DNA of 64,000 nt, taken from the NCBI RefSeq assembly GCF_041435335.1, contig NZ_CP108430.1, positions 62,001-126,000 of the forward strand. Direction: 5' to 3'. The notes below the pieces were generated by a model, which saw only the letters and a list, made by a program, of their open reading frames with translations, had not been told where the DNA came from and ran no database searches. Shown in pieces: positions 42,673 to 61,169 of the stretch. Position 1 is the stretch's first letter. Every line of letters begins with the position of its first letter. The DNA is from Streptomyces sp. NBC_01283 (GTDB lineage Bacteria; Actinomycetota; Actinomycetes; Streptomycetales; Streptomycetaceae). The position numbers and the translations under genes are program-made.

Positions 42673-43362
42673 ATGTCCCACGCATCCGTACGCGTTGTGA
42701 TCGCAGACGAGCAGAGACTGCTGCGCGAATCTCTCTGCGCGTTGCTGGACACGGAGCCCGGCATCGAGGTCGTGGGCCAGACGGGCCAGGTGGCCGACTT
42801 GCTCACGCTGGTCGCACGGACCAGGCCCGACCTCGTGGTGCTCGATGTCCAGATGGTTCCGGCCGACGATCGCGAGGCGATCGCCACGCGTCTGCTGCAC
42901 GGCATTCCGGCCTGCCGTGTGCTTGTGCTGTCCATGCTGGAGCAACCGCGCCTCGTGCAGCGGCTGTTGGACCTGGGCATCCACGGCTATCTGCACAAGA
43001 GCGTCGGCTACGGCAGCGTCGTCGACGCCGTGTGCGCGCAACGGGGGGCCCGTTCCTACCAGACGGTGACGCTGCCGCTGCACCGGCGGTCCTTGCGGGC
43101 CGCGGGCAGCGGCCCGGTGACCGGCTCGGAGCTGTCGGCGCGCGAGCTGGAGGTCCTCACCCACGCGGCAGCAGCCCTGAGCAACCGTCAGATCGCCGTG
43201 CAGCTGGGGATCGCGGAGGGCACCGTCAAACGGCACCTGAGCAACATCTTCGAGAAGCTCAGCGCGGTCAGCCGCCTGGACGCCGTCAACAAGGCCTCCT
43301 CGATGCGGCTCATCCACCCCGGCGACACGCGTGCGGCCCACGGTCTGCGCGTGGCGACATGA
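42673..43362 (+). CDS. NarL/FixJ-type response regulator with LuxR helix-turn-helix
   Basis: A 229-residue regulator. The receiver domain has an acidic pair in VIADEQRLLRESL, the phosphoacceptor Asp in LVVLDVQM and the Lys in LHKSVG. The LuxR-type DNA-binding domain is ELSARELEVLTHAAAA then NRQIAVQLGIAEGTVKRHLS. ATG 42673 has GGAG about 11 nt upstream. No sensor kinase gene adjoins it, so it may be an orphan or atypical regulator. It is the only regulator gene in the biosynthetic parts of the window and a likely pathway controller. Confidence 0.92.
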   Translation: MSHASVRVVIADEQRLLRESLCALLDTEPGIEVVGQTGQVADLLTLVARTRPDLVVLDVQMVPADDREAIATRLLHGIPACRVLVLSMLEQPRLVQRLLDLGIHGYLHKSVGYGSVVDAVCAQRGARSYQTVTLPLHRRSLRAAGSGPVTGSELSARELEVLTHAAAALSNRQIAVQLGIAEGTVKRHLSNIFEKLSAVSRLDAVNKASSMRLIHPGDTRAAHGLRVAT

Positions 43363-43383
43363 GCGGTCACCTGGGCCGGCGGG

Positions 43384-44391
43384 TCACTCCGCGGCCCGAT
43401 CCACCGCGTACGGCTCGATGGCGGCCAGCTCCCGCTCGGTGAGCGGCGGCGCGTCCAGCGCCGCCACATTGGCCTCCAGCTGGGAGACACTGCTGGCCCC
43501 GATCACCGCCGAGGTGACCTCCGGCCGGCGCAACACCCAGCTGAGGGCCAGCTGGGCAAGACTCTGGCCTCGTTCGCCCGCGATCACGTTGAGCGCCTTG
43601 GCCCGCTGCAGATACGTGTCGGTGATGTCCTCGGCGGAGAGGAACATGCCGGCCGCCGCGCGAGTGCCGGGAAGCACCCGGCCACTGAGGTAGCGATCGG
43701 TCAGCAGTCCCTGTGCGAGCGGGGAGAAGACCGTGCCGCCGGTGCCGAGCCGGGCCAGTTCCGTGAAGAGCCCTCGCTCGGGCGTCCTGTCGAACATCGA
43801 GTAACGATGCTGATGGAGCGTCAGGGGCACACCGGCGTCGGTGAGCACGTCGGCGGCCTGCCGCGTCGCCTCCGGGGAGTAGTTGGAGATGCCCGCGTAC
43901 AGGGCCTTGCCCTGCCGCACGGCGTCGGCGAGGGCGCTCATGGTCTCTTCGACCGGTGTGTCCGGGTCGGGCCGGTGCGAGTAGAAGACATCGACGTACT
44001 CCACGCCCAGGCGGCGCAGGGTGCGCTCGAGCGAAGCCATCAGGTACTTGCGGGAGCCGCCGATGCCGTAGGGCCCCGGCCAGCTCTCGTAGCCGGCCTT
44101 GGTGGACAGGACGATCTCGTCCCGATAGCGGCTCAGGTCACTCTTCAGCACCTCTCCGAAGCGGGTCTCGGCGTATCCGAACACCGGTCGGCCGTAGTTG
44201 TTGGCGAGGTCGAAGTGTGTGATGCCCAGATCGAAGGCCCGCAGCAGCAGAGCCCGTTGGACGTCGGCTGCGCGGTCGGGACCGAAGTTGTGCCAGAGCC
44301 CCAGGGACAAGGGCGGCAGTCGCAGCCCGCTGTGCCCGGCGCGCCGGTAGCGCAGGCGGCCGTAGCGGTCCTCGTCGGCTGAGTAAGTCAT
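43384..44391 (-). CDS. Aldo/keto reductase
   Basis: A 335-residue NADPH-dependent reductase of the YghZ/Kv-beta type. The catalytic tetrad is readable: Asp and Tyr in FDLANNYG, Lys in LSTKAG and His in FYSHRPD. ATG 44391 has AGGAAGG 5-6 nt upstream. It converges on the regulator gene with a 21-nt gap and diverges from the ATP-grasp/transketolase operon. YghZ-type enzymes reduce small aldehydes; it might reduce a product of the split transketolase, but that is inference. Confidence 0.9.
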   Translation of the reverse strand: MTYSADEDRYGRLRYRRAGHSGLRLPPLSLGLWHNFGPDRAADVQRALLLRAFDLGITHFDLANNYGRPVFGYAETRFGEVLKSDLSRYRDEIVLSTKAGYESWPGPYGIGGSRKYLMASLERTLRRLGVEYVDVFYSHRPDPDTPVEETMSALADAVRQGKALYAGISNYSPEATRQAADVLTDAGVPLTLHQHRYSMFDRTPERGLFTELARLGTGGTVFSPLAQGLLTDRYLSGRVLPGTRAAAGMFLSAEDITDTYLQRAKALNVIAGERGQSLAQLALSWVLRRPEVTSAVIGASSVSQLEANVAALDAPPLTERELAAIEPYAVDRAAE

Positions 44392-44581
44392 CCCGCACCT
44401 TCCTCGGGGAATCGGCAAGAGCGCCCGGGAGATCACCATGCCGACGGCGTCGGGCCCCGGTTTCGGCTGTGTGCCTTTGGGGGTGCCCCCATGTGTCTCA
44501 AGTCGTATCACCCGCTTCCCCGCGTTTCCCAGCTCCTACGTTCTGAGCTCTGACCGCGATGACCCGAGGCGGGAGAATCCG

Positions 44582-45934
44582 ATGACTGAGCTGATGGTGG
44601 ACAGGGGTATCGAGGAGCTGGGGGACCGCTCCTCCGAGGTGGTGCGCAGGTCCAGGGGCCGCTCGGTCGGTGTCCTGGTCGACGCGTACGGGACGGGCAA
44701 CTACTTGCCGGCGGCGTTCAACCGGCTGGGCTTCGACGTGATCCACGTGCAGAGCAGTGCCGAGCCGATCTCCCGGATGCAGCCGTGGGACCGGTCCGCG
44801 TATCTCGACTGGCTGGTCTACGACCCGGACGGCGGCACCGAGCAGGTTCTCAAAGAGGCCGGGGTGCGTTTCGTGCTGCCCGGCCAGGAGCCGGGTGTCC
44901 TGCTCGCGGACCGGCTGAGCGAGGCGCTGGATGTCCGCACCAACGGGACCACGCACTCCGATGCGCGTCGCGACAAGTACAAGATGATCGAGACCGTTTC
45001 CGCGGCGGGGCTGCGAACCGCCCAACAGCTGCTCACCGATGACGTGGAAGAGGCCGTTGCGTGGGTCGAGGCCAACGGGCACTGGCCCTGTGTGGCGAAA
45101 CCGCTGGCATCCGCGTCCACCGACGGCGTCACCGTCTGCCGCAACGCCGAGGCGCTGCGCTCCGCGTTCCGGTCGGTGCTGTCCAGCACCACCGTGTTCA
45201 ACGGCGCGAACACCGAGGTGCTCGTCCAGAGTTACCTGGAGGGCACCGAGTACATCGTCGACACCGTGAGCGTCGACGGCCATCACTACGTCTGCGGTGT
45301 CTGGCGGTACGAGAAGCGCCTGCTGGACAACGGCAAGCCCATCTACAACCGCGACATCCTGCTGCCTTCGGACACTCCGGTGGTCGCGGAACTGGCCGCC
45401 TACACCCGTACGGTCCTCGACGTCCTGCGCATTCAGCACGGTCCCGCGCACACCGAACTGATCGTGACCGATGCCGGTCCGGCGCTGGTCGAGGTCGGCG
45501 CCCGCGTCAACGGGCATCTGCATCCCGCCTTCCACGACCGGGCCATCGGCGTGAACAGCGCCGACCTGACGGCGTTGGCCTACCTCCGCCCCCAGGAGTT
45601 CCTCGCCCAGCACGCCGACGGGATCTACGAGCGGCGTCAGCCTGCCGCCGTCTACAACGCCCCGACTTCGCTGTCCGGCACCGTGGTCTCGGTCGACGAG
45701 GCCTTGGTCCAGGAGATCCGCGACCGGCCCTCGGTGGTGGACCTCGTGGTCAAGCGGGGCCCCGGTGACGTCATCGTGCCCACCCATGACCTGCTGACGA
45801 GTCCGCTGCGGGTGTTCCTGACCCATGCGGACCCGGTGACGCTGGAGATCGACTACCGGTTCATCGAGTCCGTTCGCGAATCGCTCTTCCAGGTGCGCCG
45901 GCCGGCCCCCCGGGCCGCCTGCGGCGTGGTGTGA
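44582..45934 (+). CDS. ATP-grasp amino acid ligase-like enzyme
   Basis: A 450-residue ATP-grasp protein of the BacD-like carboxylate-amine ligase group: CVAKPLASASTDGVTVC (ATP), VLVQSYLEGTEYIVDTVS, and HTELIVTDAGPALVEVGARV with the metal-binding Glu residues. ATG 44582 has GGGAG 6-10 nt upstream. It leads a three-gene operon with the two transketolase subunits (67-nt gap). It could form an amide or dipeptide with an amino acid built by the transketolase, or load it on a carrier. Confidence 0.87.
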   Translation: MTELMVDRGIEELGDRSSEVVRRSRGRSVGVLVDAYGTGNYLPAAFNRLGFDVIHVQSSAEPISRMQPWDRSAYLDWLVYDPDGGTEQVLKEAGVRFVLPGQEPGVLLADRLSEALDVRTNGTTHSDARRDKYKMIETVSAAGLRTAQQLLTDDVEEAVAWVEANGHWPCVAKPLASASTDGVTVCRNAEALRSAFRSVLSSTTVFNGANTEVLVQSYLEGTEYIVDTVSVDGHHYVCGVWRYEKRLLDNGKPIYNRDILLPSDTPVVAELAAYTRTVLDVLRIQHGPAHTELIVTDAGPALVEVGARVNGHLHPAFHDRAIGVNSADLTALAYLRPQEFLAQHADGIYERRQPAAVYNAPTSLSGTVVSVDEALVQEIRDRPSVVDLVVKRGPGDVIVPTHDLLTSPLRVFLTHADPVTLEIDYRFIESVRESLFQVRRPAPRAACGVV

Positions 45935-46001
45935 CCTTCGGGCACCGCAACCCGGCGGTCTGGTCAAGGCGCCGGCCGACTTACGGAAGGATCCATCCCC
46001 C

Positions 46002-46832
46002 ATGCTCATACAGTCGCCTCCGCAGACCACGGCACGGCAGCTTTCCCTGCAGATCCGGCGCAAGATCATCGAGATGAGCGCCTCCCCCAACGGCGTACAC
46101 ATCGGCGGCAGCATCTCGATCGCCGACCTCCTGGCCGTGCTCTACGCGGAGGTTCTGCGCGACCCGGCGGGCGAGGGCACGTCGGGCGATCGTGACCATC
46201 TGATCCTGAGCAAGGGGCAGGCCTCCGCGGCGCTCTACGCGGTGCTCGCCGCCACCGGGGTCATCCCGGAGTCGGAGTGCGCCACCTACGCCGAGGAGGG
46301 CAGCCGGCTGGGCGGTCACCCGATGAAACGGCTTCCAGGGGTGGACTTCTCCACCGGTGCCCTGGGGCATGGGCTCCCCCTGGCCCTCGGTGTCGCCCTG
46401 GCCGGCCAGCGCTTCGGCCACGACAAGCGGGCTTTTGTGATCCTCGGTGACGGGGAGCTGCAGGAGGGCTCCAACTGGGAGGCGGCGATGGCGGCGGCCC
46501 ATCATGGCGCCGACAACCTGATCGCGATCGTCGACCGGAACGGCTGGCAGATCAGCGGCCGCACCGACGAGTGCATGTCGCTGGAGCCCCTGGCCGACAA
46601 GTGGGGTGCCTTCGGCTGGCGCGTGCTCGGCATCGACGGGCACGACCACGACCAGATCCGTGCCGCGCTGACCGGGCCCGTCGAGCCGGGCCGGCCGACG
46701 GTCGTCATCGCCCGCACGGTCAAGGCGCGTGGAGTGCCGGGGCTGCAGGACACCAAGCAGAGCCATTCGGCGACCCTCGATGAGTCGGCACGGCGTCAGG
46801 CGCTGGCCGTCCTGGAAGGTGACCGGGCATGA
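46002..46832 (+). CDS. Split transketolase, N-terminal (TPP-binding) subunit
   Basis: A 276-residue protein with the thiamine diphosphate motif GDGELQEGSNWEAAMAAAHH and the N-terminal SPNGVHIGGSISIADLLAVL. The donor-binding His in STGALGHGLPLA is present. ATG 46002 has GGAAGG about 11-13 nt upstream. It overlaps the second subunit gene by 4 nt. In clusters such pairs move a two-carbon ketol unit onto an unusual acceptor, for example an amino acid semialdehyde in azinomycin-type pathways. Confidence 0.92.
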   Translation: MLIQSPPQTTARQLSLQIRRKIIEMSASPNGVHIGGSISIADLLAVLYAEVLRDPAGEGTSGDRDHLILSKGQASAALYAVLAATGVIPESECATYAEEGSRLGGHPMKRLPGVDFSTGALGHGLPLALGVALAGQRFGHDKRAFVILGDGELQEGSNWEAAMAAAHHGADNLIAIVDRNGWQISGRTDECMSLEPLADKWGAFGWRVLGIDGHDHDQIRAALTGPVEPGRPTVVIARTVKARGVPGLQDTKQSHSATLDESARRQALAVLEGDRA

Positions 46833-47818
46833 GCACTGACATCGCGGTGCGTCGCACCGTGGCGGAGGTCCTCGACCACGTCTGGGAGAACCGCTCGACG
46901 ATCGAGAGCCGCAACGCGTACGCCATGATGCTGCTCGCGCTCGCGCGGGAGAACCCGAACCTGGCGTGTCTGACCGCCGACATGAACTTCGAGGACCACT
47001 TCGCCGTCGAACTGCCGCGTCAGCACGTGGACCTCGGTATCGCGGAGCAGAACATGATGGGTGTGGCCGCCGGCATGACGGTGGCCGCCCGCCCGGTGTT
47101 CGCCAACGGCATGAGCCCCTTCGCCATCGCCCGTGCCTACGAACAGATCAAGATCGATGTGGCGGGTGCGAATCTGCCGGTCAAGATCGTGGGAACGCAC
47201 GCGGGTCTCGCCTCGGGTCATTACGGCCCGACCCATCACTCGCTCGAGGACATCGGCATGACCCGGATGCTGCCGAACATGACGGTGGTGGTGCCCGCCG
47301 ACGCCTGGGAGGCGGCGCAGGCCACCGTGGCGATCGCTGAGGACCCGGGGCCGGCGTACCTGCGGCTGGGGCGCAACGTCACGACGCCGCTGTACGAGGA
47401 GCGCGCCGCGTTCGTGCTCGGCAGGGCGAAGGTCCTGCGGGATCCCGGCCGGGTGCTGTTCGTCGCCACCGGCCCGCATCCCAACCTGGTCGCGGCCCAG
47501 GCGGCGCGGGAGCTCGCCGCACAGGGCGTGAGTGCCGGGCACCTGAACATGCACACGGTCAAGCCGCTCGACCGGGAGGCCGTGCTGCACGCGAGTGCCA
47601 ACGCGGAGGTGGTGGTGACCATCGAGGACCACCGGGCGCTGGGCGGCCTTGGGGCGGCGGTGTGCGAGGTGGTGGCGGAGGTCGGCGGGCCCCCGGTGCG
47701 GCGGATCGGCGTGCCGGACATCCACTACGACCTGGTCGGCGGGGAGGAGTACCTGCTGCACCACGCCGGGATCACGGTGAGCAACGCCGTCGCCGAGGCG
47801 CTGGACGCTCTGGTGTGA
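46829..47818 (+). CDS. Split transketolase, C-terminal (pyrimidine-binding) subunit
   Basis: A 329-residue protein completing the enzyme: the activating Glu lies in VDLGIAEQNMMGVAAGM, with HAGLASGHYGPTHHSLEDIG in the substrate site and a C-terminal DXS/transketolase-type domain (FVATGPHPNLVAAQAARELA, TIEDHRALGGLGAAV). ATG 46829 overlaps the first subunit (ATGA). Residues that bind a sugar phosphate donor cannot be judged by eye. Confidence 0.92.
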   Translation: MSTDIAVRRTVAEVLDHVWENRSTIESRNAYAMMLLALARENPNLACLTADMNFEDHFAVELPRQHVDLGIAEQNMMGVAAGMTVAARPVFANGMSPFAIARAYEQIKIDVAGANLPVKIVGTHAGLASGHYGPTHHSLEDIGMTRMLPNMTVVVPADAWEAAQATVAIAEDPGPAYLRLGRNVTTPLYEERAAFVLGRAKVLRDPGRVLFVATGPHPNLVAAQAARELAAQGVSAGHLNMHTVKPLDREAVLHASANAEVVVTIEDHRALGGLGAAVCEVVAEVGGPPVRRIGVPDIHYDLVGGEEYLLHHAGITVSNAVAEALDALV

Positions 47819-47877
47819 GGCGAACCGCCCGCCGCCGGGGCGGCGTGGCGGAACGCATCGGGTGGTTCCCCTCAGGA

Positions 47878-49053
47878 TCAGCCGCTGTGCTCCACGAGTT
47901 GGGGCCGGTCGGGTTCCGCGGCGGTCACCGTCCTCTTGGGGCCGCCGGCCCACCGGCGCATGATCGGGCGTTCCACGCCCTCGTAGAGCAGCCAGCTGAG
48001 CAGCAGGGTCACGGCGAAGGCGAGGGCGATGACGGCGAGGGCCGTGGCTGTGTCGAACTGCCTTCCCTCCAGCAGGTCGTGGGCGATGAGCAGCACCATG
48101 AAATGCACGAGGTAGAAGGCGAACGACACCTCGCCGAGCAGGGTGAGCAGGCGGCCCCGCAGGCCGGTGCGGCGTCCGGCGATGTCCGCGTGCGCGATGG
48201 CCGCCACCAGCAGGGCCAGCGGGACGGCCAGGACCGCGTTGAATCCGTACTGCCAGGGCACGGCAAGCGCGAGAACATACCCTCCGCCGGTCAGGGCCAG
48301 CGCGGGCGTGACGCCCAGGGAGACGCGGTGCCCTTCCGCCAGGAGCCGGGCGACGAGCATGCCCAGGACGAACTCGAAGAGGCGCAGCGGCGGGAAGTTG
48401 TAGCCGAGCCAGGCCTGCATCAGGGACACCGGCCAGTCCGGAAGCCGCGGGGTCCCGGATATCCATCCGTCGATCATCAGTTGGGTGCTCAGCAGCCCGG
48501 TGGAGGTGAGACCGAACCACATCCACAGACGGCTGCTCCTGATGGTGCGAATCCAGCGCCACAGCAAGGGAAAGAGGAGATAGAAGAGGAGTTCACTGCA
48601 GAGCGACCAGCTGGGCTGGTTGAGGGAGACGGCCGTGTCCGCACGCGGTATCCAGGAATGGACGAGAAAGAGGTTGGTCAGCCACACCCCTGGGCGCACA
48701 GGGGTCATTGTCGCGAAGAAGCAGAGTGCGACGGCCCACATCACGATGTGGTTGGGATATATCTTCAGCAAACGACGGCGGTAAAAGGCCCGCAGTGTGT
48801 CCTTCGGGCGTGCCGACCAGGCCAGCACGAACCCGCTGAGGATGAAGAAGAAGGACACTCCCGCGAAACCGACGCGGCTGAACGCCTGCGCGTATCCGTC
48901 GGCGAATCCCTGGTCCTCGAATCCGCCGAGGACTTCGGGGAGCGATGCGTGGAAGAGAAAGACCAGGGCCGCGGCGAAGAACCGCAGCCCGGTGAGCGAG
49001 GGCAGTTTCTGTCTGGACAGCTGTCCGGCCCCGCTGCCATGGTGATCCGGCAT
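47878..49053 (-). CDS. Membrane O-acyltransferase (acyltransferase family 3)
   Basis: A 391-residue protein with about ten transmembrane segments. The family hallmark LTGLRFFAAALVFLFHASLP with the catalytic His is near the N-terminus, followed by FFFILSGFVLAWSAR. Such enzymes acylate sugars or hydroxyls of antibiotics and cell-envelope glycans. ATG 49053 has GGAG 6 nt upstream. It is the last gene of the NRPS2 operon, 25 nt after an MFS gene, and could acylate the deoxysugar or a hydroxylated residue of the product. Confidence 0.88.
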   Translation of the reverse strand: MPDHHGSGAGQLSRQKLPSLTGLRFFAAALVFLFHASLPEVLGGFEDQGFADGYAQAFSRVGFAGVSFFFILSGFVLAWSARPKDTLRAFYRRRLLKIYPNHIVMWAVALCFFATMTPVRPGVWLTNLFLVHSWIPRADTAVSLNQPSWSLCSELLFYLLFPLLWRWIRTIRSSRLWMWFGLTSTGLLSTQLMIDGWISGTPRLPDWPVSLMQAWLGYNFPPLRLFEFVLGMLVARLLAEGHRVSLGVTPALALTGGGYVLALAVPWQYGFNAVLAVPLALLVAAIAHADIAGRRTGLRGRLLTLLGEVSFAFYLVHFMVLLIAHDLLEGRQFDTATALAVIALAFAVTLLLSWLLYEGVERPIMRRWAGGPKRTVTAAEPDRPQLVEHSG

Positions 49054-49078
49054 GAGCGCTCCTATGGGTGAGTGGTCA

Positions 49079-50338
49079 TCAGGTCGGCTCCGCCGACTGT
49101 CGGGCGGGCGGTGTGAGGGCCGCCTCGGGGCCCGGCTGGGTGCGGCGCGCCAAGCCGACCAGCAGCAACGCGCAGAGGCTCGCCCCCACGGCGACCGCCA
49201 TGAGGACGGTGCTCACGGCGAGGTGCTCGAACAACATGCCGGCCACGCCGTAGGCGATCGGGCTGGCGACGAAGACGGCGGCGCCGAACACGGGAACCAC
49301 GTGGGGGCGCAGGTGTTCCGGTGGGCGCAGCATCATCAGCGCGACCGCCGGCGCGGTCACCGCGGGCAGGAACATGCAGCCGGCCGCCACGGTCACCGCC
49401 AGCGTGGTGACCGGCTGGTCCCACGGCAGGAACCACAGCACGACCGCCGCGCCCACGCCGCCCGCGGATGCCAGCCGTACGGGGGTGAATTGGCGGGCGA
49501 GCCGGGCGACGGCGACGGTGCCCAGGGCCGTGCCGCCGCCCCAGGCCGCAAGGAGCCATCCGGCGACGTGCGGGTCGGCGTCGTAGCGGTTCTTGGCGAG
49601 CACGGGCAGCGCGAGCATCACGACGGGCATGAGCATGCCGTACCCGAGGGCGGCGAACGCGAGGGTGCGCAGCACCGGGTCCCGGAAGAGGTAGCGCACG
49701 CCTTCGGCCATGTGGTGCGAGGACGATGGCTCCGAGGCCGGGGTGTGGCGTGGCAGCCCGACCAGCAGGGCGGCCGACACCGCGAACGAGGCGGCGTCGA
49801 TCCACAGGACGTTGAGTGCGCCGAACTGCGCGATCAGGAAGCCCGCGATCGCCGGCCCGACCAGGCGCGCCGTGGAGGTCGCCGTCTCGAACAGGGCGTT
49901 GCCCGCGGTGACGACCCCCTCATCGAGTCCGATGGACTCGGTCAGCAGCATGCGCTGGGCCGAGAGGTAGGCCGACGCGACACAGCCGATGAGCGCCACG
50001 ATCACCAACAGCGCCCAGAACGGCAGCATGTCCGCCACGTACAGGGTGGGGACCGCCGCCGTCAGCAGCGCGCTGGACAGGTCGCCCGCGATCGTGACGC
50101 GACGGGCGCCCCAGCGGGCGACGAGCAGCCCCGCCGGCATGGCGAGCAGCGGCACCGGCAGGATCTGGATCAGGAACACCAGTCCCATCCGGGCCGGTGA
50201 GCCCGTGGTCATGAGGACGAACCACGGCAGCGCGAGCGTGGTCATCTGCGTGCCGACGGAGGAGGTGAACTCCGCGGCGATGACCCTGCGGAACTGCCAG
50301 CTCCGCAGGGGTGAACGCCCTTCTGTCACGGTCGTCAT
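49079..50338 (-). CDS. MFS exporter
   Basis: A 419-residue protein of about 12 transmembrane segments, with LVARWGARRVTIAGD as the loop 2-3 motif and an enterobactin-exporter-like overall pattern. The ATG overlaps the MbtH stop (ATGA). Its location between MbtH and the O-acyltransferase in the NRPS2 operon suggests export of the final peptide. Confidence 0.9.
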   Translation of the reverse strand: MTTVTEGRSPLRSWQFRRVIAAEFTSSVGTQMTTLALPWFVLMTTGSPARMGLVFLIQILPVPLLAMPAGLLVARWGARRVTIAGDLSSALLTAAVPTLYVADMLPFWALLVIVALIGCVASAYLSAQRMLLTESIGLDEGVVTAGNALFETATSTARLVGPAIAGFLIAQFGALNVLWIDAASFAVSAALLVGLPRHTPASEPSSSHHMAEGVRYLFRDPVLRTLAFAALGYGMLMPVVMLALPVLAKNRYDADPHVAGWLLAAWGGGTALGTVAVARLARQFTPVRLASAGGVGAAVVLWFLPWDQPVTTLAVTVAAGCMFLPAVTAPAVALMMLRPPEHLRPHVVPVFGAAVFVASPIAYGVAGMLFEHLAVSTVLMAVAVGASLCALLLVGLARRTQPGPEAALTPPARQSAEPT

Positions 50339-50538
50339 CCGGCTGTCCGTATCGAGGCCGGACGCATGTCGCTCCAGTGGGTGTCCACGTAGTCGACGCA
50401 GGCGTCCCGGGTGTCGGGCCCGAACACCGGCGACCACCCGCCCGGCGCGGGCACGTCCCGGGGCCAGAGACTGTGCTGCTGCTCTTCGTTGACCAGCACC
50501 CGGTATGCGGCGTCGGGGGCGTCGAACGGGTTCGTCAT
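50335..50538 (-). CDS. MbtH-like NRPS accessory protein
   Basis: A 67-residue protein with the MbtH signature: MTNPFDAPDAAYRVLVNEEQ, then HSLWP, PAPGGWSPVFG and a C-terminal DYVDTHWSDMRP. MbtH proteins bind A domains and are often needed for their folding or activity. ATG 50538 has GAGGAG 7 nt upstream. An in-frame GTG at 50586, overlapping the P450 stop (GTGA), would add 16 residues made of a TDD repeat. It should serve the A domains of both NRPS genes. Confidence 0.93.
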   Translation of the reverse strand: MTNPFDAPDAAYRVLVNEEQQHSLWPRDVPAPGGWSPVFGPDTRDACVDYVDTHWSDMRPASIRTAG

Positions 50539-50551
50539 CGTGCACTCCTCG

Positions 50552-50578
50552 TCGTCGGTGTCGTCGGTGTCGTCGGTG
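50552..50578. repeat. Three tandem 9-bp repeats between P450 and MbtH
   Basis: TCGTCGGTG occurs three times in a row. On the minus strand it would encode Thr-Asp-Asp repeats in a possible N-terminal extension of MbtH. It is short and in frame with that extension. Confidence 0.8.
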
Positions 50579-50582
50579 CCGT

Positions 50583-51773
50583 TCACCACGTCACCGGCAG
50601 CCGGTGCACGCCGTAGACGGCCATGTCGGATCGCATCGGGATCTCCTGCGGGTCCCCGGCCAAGCGCAGGTCGGGGAAGCGCCGCAGCAGGGCGGTGTAG
50701 CCGATGCGCAGCTCCAGGCGGGCCAGTTGCTGCCCCAGGCACTGGTGGATGCCGTGGCTGAAGGTGAGGTGGCTGTGGCCACCTCGTGTGACGTCGAGAC
50801 GGTCGGGGTCGGTGAACTGGCCCGGGTCGCGGTTGGCGCTGGGAAGGTGGATCAGCACCGTCTCCCCCTTGCGCAGGGTCACCCCGTCGATCTCCACGTC
50901 CTCGGTCGGGGTGCGCTGTACGCCCACGTGGACGATGGTCAAAAAGCGCAGCAGTTCCTCGACCGCGCTCTCGACCAGTGATTCGTCCGCGCGCAGCAGC
51001 GCCATCTGGTCAGGGTTGTTGAGCAGTGCGTACGTGCCGAGCGAGAGCATGCTGGCCGTGGTCTCGTGCCCGGCGACCAGGAGCAGCAGGGTGGCTCCGA
51101 TGGACTCCTCCACGGTGATGTCGTCGCCGGACACCAGCACGCTGAGCACGTCGTCGGCCGGTTCGGCCTTCTTGCGCATGAGCAGTTCACCGGTGAGGTC
51201 GACGAGGCTCTTCAGCGCGGCCTGGGCCTGCTGCGGGGCGATGTCCAGGCGCAGCAGGTCTTCCGAGTCGGCGACGAACCGCTCCCGGTCGGCGACCGGG
51301 ACCCCGAGGAGTTCGCAGATCACCTGGGAGGACACCGGCACCGCGTAGTCCGTGACCAGATCCGCGGGCGGCCCCTTGCGCAGCATCGCGTCGCCGTAGT
51401 GCGCGGTGATCTCCTCGATCCGGGCGGCGAGCTGGCGCATCCGGCGCAGGGTGAACTGGCCGGCCAGGCGCCTGCGGAACCGGGTGTGGTCCGGCGGGTC
51501 CATGTGCTCGAACAGACCGGGTATGTCCGCCTCCAGGTCCGAAGGACGGTCGGAGGGGAACGCCAGGTGCTTGTGTGAGGCGGCCGAGCTGAACCGCTTG
51601 TCGGCCAGGATCTGCCGGCCCTGCTGATATCCGGTGACGAGCCAGCCCTCGTATCCGTCGGGGAAGGTCATCCGGCCGATCGGGCCCTGTGCGCGCAGCG
51701 CGTGGGGTGGGTCCAGGGGCCGCTCCCGGAGCGTCGGCAGCCCGTTCGTGACGACAAGTGTGGTCTCAGACAT
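50583..51773 (-). CDS. Cytochrome P450
   Basis: A 396-residue actinobacterial P450 (CYP105/107-like look): LVAGHETTASML in the I helix, EELLRF as ExxR, and the haem loop FSHGIHQCLGQ. The loop has Ser where most have Gly (FGHG). ATG 51773 lies 72 nt after the NRPS2 stop, so it is in that operon. Likely tailoring by hydroxylation or epoxidation of the peptide or the polyene chain. No ferredoxin gene adjoins. Confidence 0.93.
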   Translation of the reverse strand: MSETTLVVTNGLPTLRERPLDPPHALRAQGPIGRMTFPDGYEGWLVTGYQQGRQILADKRFSSAASHKHLAFPSDRPSDLEADIPGLFEHMDPPDHTRFRRRLAGQFTLRRMRQLAARIEEITAHYGDAMLRKGPPADLVTDYAVPVSSQVICELLGVPVADRERFVADSEDLLRLDIAPQQAQAALKSLVDLTGELLMRKKAEPADDVLSVLVSGDDITVEESIGATLLLLVAGHETTASMLSLGTYALLNNPDQMALLRADESLVESAVEELLRFLTIVHVGVQRTPTEDVEIDGVTLRKGETVLIHLPSANRDPGQFTDPDRLDVTRGGHSHLTFSHGIHQCLGQQLARLELRIGYTALLRRFPDLRLAGDPQEIPMRSDMAVYGVHRLPVTW

Positions 51774-51845
51774 GCTCTCTGCATTCCGCCGCGTTGGGAC
51801 CGCGGCTGATCTGGTGATGGATGAGGGCCTGCCGGTCGGCGCCGC

Positions 51846-61169
<9,324 letters not shown>

